This document shows, one piece after another, positions 63,328 to 64,000 of a DNA stretch of 64,000 nt (the stretch's first letter is position 1; each line of letters begins with the position of its first letter). The notes under the pieces were generated by a model. It was not told the DNA's origin. It saw only the letters and a list, made by a program, of their open reading frames with translations, and did not search any database. The position numbers were made by a program, and so were the translations under genes. This DNA comes from Actinobacillus succinogenes 130Z. Its GTDB lineage: Bacteria; Pseudomonadota; Gammaproteobacteria; Enterobacterales; Pasteurellaceae. The stretch is taken from assembly GCF_000017245.1 (NCBI RefSeq), contig NC_009655.1:1798001-1862000 (forward strand), in the 5' to 3' direction.

Positions 63328-64000
63328 GTTTGTTTTTCATTTCCTGCATAATCCATTCGCGGAATGTCGTAATGGGTTGATCATCTGTTTTTGCCTGCGC
63401 ATTCACTACATAAAATGCTTTGCTGTCCTGTAATCGGGTCGGCATGACAATTTGTAAATTACCGTTTTTTATTTCCTGTAATGCCAAAATCCGATTGGCA
63501 AGTACGATTCCCTGTCCTAATCTGGCCGCCTGCAAGCCCATAAAGGTATGACTGAAGACAATGCCTTGTTGGGTATCAAGGTTGTCAAGTTTAAGATAAT
63601 GCGCCATATTCTGCCAATTTTCCCGGGTATGAACATGAATAAGTTGGTGTTTATTCAAATCCGCGGGGCAATTCACCGGATTAACGGCAAGCAAGCGTGG
63701 TGAGGCCAGCATTACTACTTGTTCCTGCGAAAGCAGCTCTGCTTTGAGGTTATCCCAGTTTCCGCGTCCGTAATATATCGCAATATCCACGTCGTTGCTG
63801 AGTAAACCGTCGTCTTGTTCCGCCGCTTTAATTCGCACGTCGATATCGGGATAACGATCGTGGAAATTGGCAAGATGCGGCACCAACCAATGCATACCGA
63901 AAGTCTGCGGCACACTGATGGTTAAGTGCGGTCGGTTTTGCGCCATAATTTTTTGTGTGCATTCCAACAGCTTATGCAATAAAAAGGCGATTTCCGTAAA
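63320..64000 (-). CDS. LysR family regulator, C-terminal part (runs off right edge; GcvA-like)
   Basis: The minus-strand frame is open from the window edge to 63320 (about 226 residues). It holds the effector domain of a LysR regulator (LTISVPQTFGMHWLVPHLANFHDRYPDIDVRI, DVDIAIYYGRGNW). The DNA-binding domain is beyond the edge. It overlaps the rlmM start by eight bases, fitting the known gcvA-rlmM neighbourhood of gamma-proteobacteria. Confidence 0.85.
   Translation of the reverse strand, partial: FTEIAFLLHKLLECTQKIMAQNRPHLTISVPQTFGMHWLVPHLANFHDRYPDIDVRIKAAEQDDGLLSNDVDIAIYYGRGNWDNLKAELLSQEQVVMLASPRLLAVNPVNCPADLNKHQLIHVHTRENWQNMAHYLKLDNLDTQQGIVFSHTFMGLQAARLGQGIVLANRILALQEIKNGNLQIVMPTRLQDSKAFYVVNAQAKTDDQPITTFREWIMQEMKNKHE

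Overview
The window is a chromosomal segment of a Pasteurellaceae bacterium. The Haemophilus-type uptake signal core AAGTGCGGT (and its complement) occurs again and again from about 23.8 kb to the right end, often as inverted pairs acting as terminators. The core genes there (ackA-pta, kdsD-kdsC, moa, metR, afu/fbp, cys, rlmM, rnpB) are also Pasteurellaceae-like. The species cannot be fixed from sequence alone. No tRNA, rRNA, CRISPR array, integrase or transposase gene was seen.

Layout. (1) 1-8.3 kb: a type I restriction-modification locus on the minus strand (half-HsdS, DinD, HsdM, HsdS, HsdR running off the left edge). It is interrupted by an AT-rich plus-strand gene for a GHKL-type ATPase fused to a PD-(D/E)XK-like nuclease, broken by one in-frame TGA. 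(2) 8.4-23.8 kb: an accessory block of small redox, hydrolase and detoxification genes: two glutathione S-transferase-like proteins, a flavodoxin-fold quinone reductase, Ohr, a nitroreductase, an Old Yellow Enzyme, nitronate monooxygenase, a tautomerase, a metallo-beta-lactamase-fold protein, esterases, an HpcH-type aldolase and a bacterioferritin-like protein. One LysR and one AraC regulator sit at its right end. The block carries neisserial DNA uptake sequences (ATGCCGTCTGAA, eight loci) and a 113-bp Correia-type element, together with Actinobacillus-type (ACAAGCGGT) and a few Haemophilus-type uptake sequences. This is strong evidence of transformation-mediated, inter-family gene flow.

(3) 24-35.8 kb: acetate kinase and phosphotransacetylase, then a seven-gene iron uptake operon of the FTR1/P19 type (permease, P19, Fe-S membrane protein, two FtsX-like permeases, ATPase, thioredoxin lipoprotein, cytochrome c) behind a possible Fur box. 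(4) 35.8-42.9 kb: rnpB, kdsD-kdsC, a SirB-like protein, moaACDE under a probable molybdenum-cofactor riboswitch, azlCD and metR. (5) 43-48.5 kb: an AfuABC/FbpABC ferric iron transporter with two tandem binding proteins. (6) 49-62.2 kb: assimilatory sulfate reduction (sbp-cysG-cysH-cysD-cysN-cysJ-cysI) with a divergent cysTWA transporter. CysH has the cysteine motifs of an Fe-S APS reductase and no APS kinase gene is present. (7) rlmM and a partial LysR gene close the window.

The most interesting part is the detoxification block. Two non-coding signatures recur in it. The first is a 76-bp ungapped promoter module shared by the Old Yellow Enzyme, metallo-beta-lactamase and nitronate monooxygenase genes. 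The second is a 32-bp element with two half-sites 21 bp apart, found before the araC gene, ohr, the mmcQ-nitroreductase pair and the bacterioferritin-like gene. Together they suggest a two-regulator electrophile or nitro-compound response acquired as a unit. The regulon is inferred from sequence pattern only.
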